DNA from: Patescibacteria group bacterium
Lineage (GTDB): Bacteria; Patescibacteriota; Minisyncoccia; Moranbacterales; JAKLHP01
NCBI GenBank assembly: GCA_022710085.1
Contig: JAKLHP010000054.1
Coordinates: forward strand, 1 to 6,037
Direction: 5' to 3'
DNA: 6,037 bases
Of the stretch, positions 5,433 to 6,037 are shown one piece after another. Below the pieces are notes generated by a model, which saw only the letters and a program-made list of their open reading frames with translations, ran no database searches and was not told where the DNA came from. The position numbers were made by a program, and so were the translations under genes. The number at the start of each line of letters is the position of its first letter. The first letter of the stretch is position 1.

Positions 5433-5504
5433 TTTTTCTCCTTTTCCCTGCCTTTTCATCTCATCGGCGAATAAGGTCTTATAGGAGGTGATTTCAAGGT
5501 ACTT
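5433..5504 (-). promoter_or_regulatory. Leader of the zinc-finger-like gene with SD and anti-SD-like segment
   Basis: The leader ends in AGGCAGGGAAAAGGAG (SD 5445-5438). Near its 5' end is AATCACCTCCT (5493-5483), whose ATCACCTCCT matches the well-known 3' tail of bacterial 16S rRNA. It can pair with the gene's own SD (CTCCT/AGGAG) and, over 11 nt, with AGGAGGTGATT at 5155-5145 at the end of the same CDS. Autoregulation by SD masking is inference. Confidence 0.5.
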
Positions 5505-5505
5505 T

Positions 5506-5574
5506 GTTAAGATGTTTCTTTTTGACTTGTCTCGTAGCGAGCTTTGCTCTGCTTCTAGGGAGTTTCATCTTAAC
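5506..5574 (-). ncRNA. Stem-loop at the 5' end of the operon transcript
   Basis: GTTAAGATG (5574-5566) and CATCTTAAC (5514-5506) form a perfect 9-bp closing stem. Inside, AGC-A-GAGC/GCTC-GCT (5553-5536) makes a 7-bp stem with one bulge and an AAA loop; CTCG/CGAG (5531-5541 region) is a competing hairpin. The predicted transcription start (5574) coincides with the first base of the closing stem, as expected for a 5'-protecting or regulatory RNA structure. No known riboswitch class is recognised. Confidence 0.5.
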
Positions 5575-5579
5575 GGTCA

Positions 5580-5608
5580 ATTATACAGTCATAACGATAA
5601 AATGTCAA
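5580..5608 (-). promoter_or_regulatory. Consensus sigma70-type promoter of the minus-strand small-gene operon
   Basis: On the minus strand TTGACA (5608-5603), a 17-nt spacer and TATAAT (5585-5580) are all ideal. This is the best promoter in the window. The start is expected near 5574-5573. It drives the zinc-finger-like and receiver-like genes towards the terminator at 4327-4363 and lies about 110 bp from the divergent TrmB-type gene. Confidence 0.85.
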
Positions 5609-5678
5609 CATAAAACGTCAATCAAAATGTATAAATAGCTTTTTTTAGCCAAAATAATTTATAAAATATATTAAAAAG

Positions 5679-5708
5679 TTGACGAAAAGTATCGACATAT
5701 AATACAAT
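5679..5708 (+). promoter_or_regulatory. Promoter and operator-like dyad of the TrmB-type gene
   Basis: TTGACG (5679-5684), 18 nt and TACAAT (5703-5708) give a start at about 5714-5715, on the GTG itself. A perfect TATAAT at 5698-5703 would start only 4-6 nt upstream. Either way the message is leaderless or nearly so. TGACGA-N6-TCGACA (5680-5697) is an 18-bp dyad with one mismatched pair. It lies between the -35 and -10 boxes and is well placed for an autoregulatory operator. Confidence 0.55.
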
Positions 5709-5714
5709 AAGAGC

Positions 5715-6037
5715 GTGGAAATAAAAGATATACTGGGACAATTAGACATGGAAGGAAAGAAAGCAGATGTTTATCTGGCCGCTTTGGAGTTGGGCGGTTC
5801 GACGGTTATTGAAATAGCGAAAAAAGCCAATGTCAAAAGGACAACTTGTTATGATGTTTTGCTGGATCTTATCAAAAAAGGCCTAATTTCAGAGACTGTT
5901 CGAGGAAAAAAGAAGCTGTATATAGGAGAAGATCCGGAAAAAATCCAAAAAGACCTGCAAAAAAAGGAAGGGTTGTTCTCCGAAATTCTTCCCCAACTCA
6001 AATCAATTCACAACGTAGGCGGAAAAAAGCCAAAAAT
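5715..6037 (+). CDS. TrmB-family HTH transcriptional regulator, cut by window edge
   Basis: 107 codons are visible from GTG 5715, and the frame is still open at the edge. Residues 1-70 form a winged helix typical of the TrmB family: ILGQLDMEGKKADVYLAALE (6-25), IEIAKKANVKRTTCYDVLLD (32-51, containing the recognition helix) and the wing KKGLISETVRGKKKLYIGED (54-73). A lysine- and leucine-rich probable coiled coil (74-98) follows; the effector domain lies outside. TrmB-type proteins are soluble repressors or activators, often sugar-responsive in archaea; the ligand here is unknown. GTG is preferred because the promoter start coincides with it and no SD is present; ATG 5748 would cut the first helix. 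It is divergent from the small-gene operon, whose -35 box is about 107 bp away. Confidence 0.85.
   Translation, partial: MEIKDILGQLDMEGKKADVYLAALELGGSTVIEIAKKANVKRTTCYDVLLDLIKKGLISETVRGKKKLYIGEDPEKIQKDLQKKEGLFSEILPQLKSIHNVGGKKPK

Noticed and set aside
5433..5459. Nine-residue extension of the zinc-finger-like protein from ATG 5459
   Set aside because: It would translate the SD itself (AAAAGGAG) and matches the untranslated leader of the other gene.

Overview
The window looks like a chromosomal piece of a small-genome, AT-rich bacterium, most likely of the Candidate Phyla Radiation (Patescibacteria/Parcubacteria type). That is inferred from gene content: ruvB followed by a tiny two-TM protein and a bPH-domain membrane protein, a lamin-tail/PKD surface protein, a very small stand-alone receiver-like protein, and a TrmB-type regulator. 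No rRNA or marker gene is present to prove it.

Layout. (1) Positions 1-73 hold the N-terminus of a minus-strand membrane-protein gene running off the left edge. It has a strong Shine-Dalgarno (SD), and its long leader contains a large structured-RNA candidate (92-267) behind a good minus-strand promoter (340-368). (2) Positions 485-2318 form a plus-strand operon: ruvB (Holliday-junction helicase motor), a 72-aa membrane protein and a bPH-domain membrane protein, tightly spaced and without clear SD sequences. (3) A compact three-way-junction element (2361-2410) lies just before a 636-aa secreted lamin-tail/PKD protein (2418-4328). (4) Positions 4327-5608 hold a minus-strand operon with a consensus promoter (5580-5608) at one end and an intrinsic terminator (4327-4363) at the other. 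It contains two unrelated small genes: a 97-aa zinc-finger-like protein and a 158-aa receiver-like protein. Each gene sits in the same non-coding frame: a related leader, a strong SD, the CDS, a private hairpin 6-7 nt after the stop, then an almost identical 42-bp repeat. (5) Divergent from this operon, a TrmB-family regulator starts at 5715 from an apparently leaderless promoter and runs off the right edge.

How it may work together. The ruvB operon is mainly housekeeping. The 4.3-5.6 kb operon is the most unusual part: two non-homologous coding sequences carry matching leaders and matching 3' ends, as if small genes were slotted into a standard expression module. The divergent TrmB-type protein is the nearest candidate regulator. 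The second notable signal is the leader RNA at 92-267: every A/C mismatch in its DNA inverted repeats becomes a G-U pair on the minus strand, which points to a functional RNA read from that strand.
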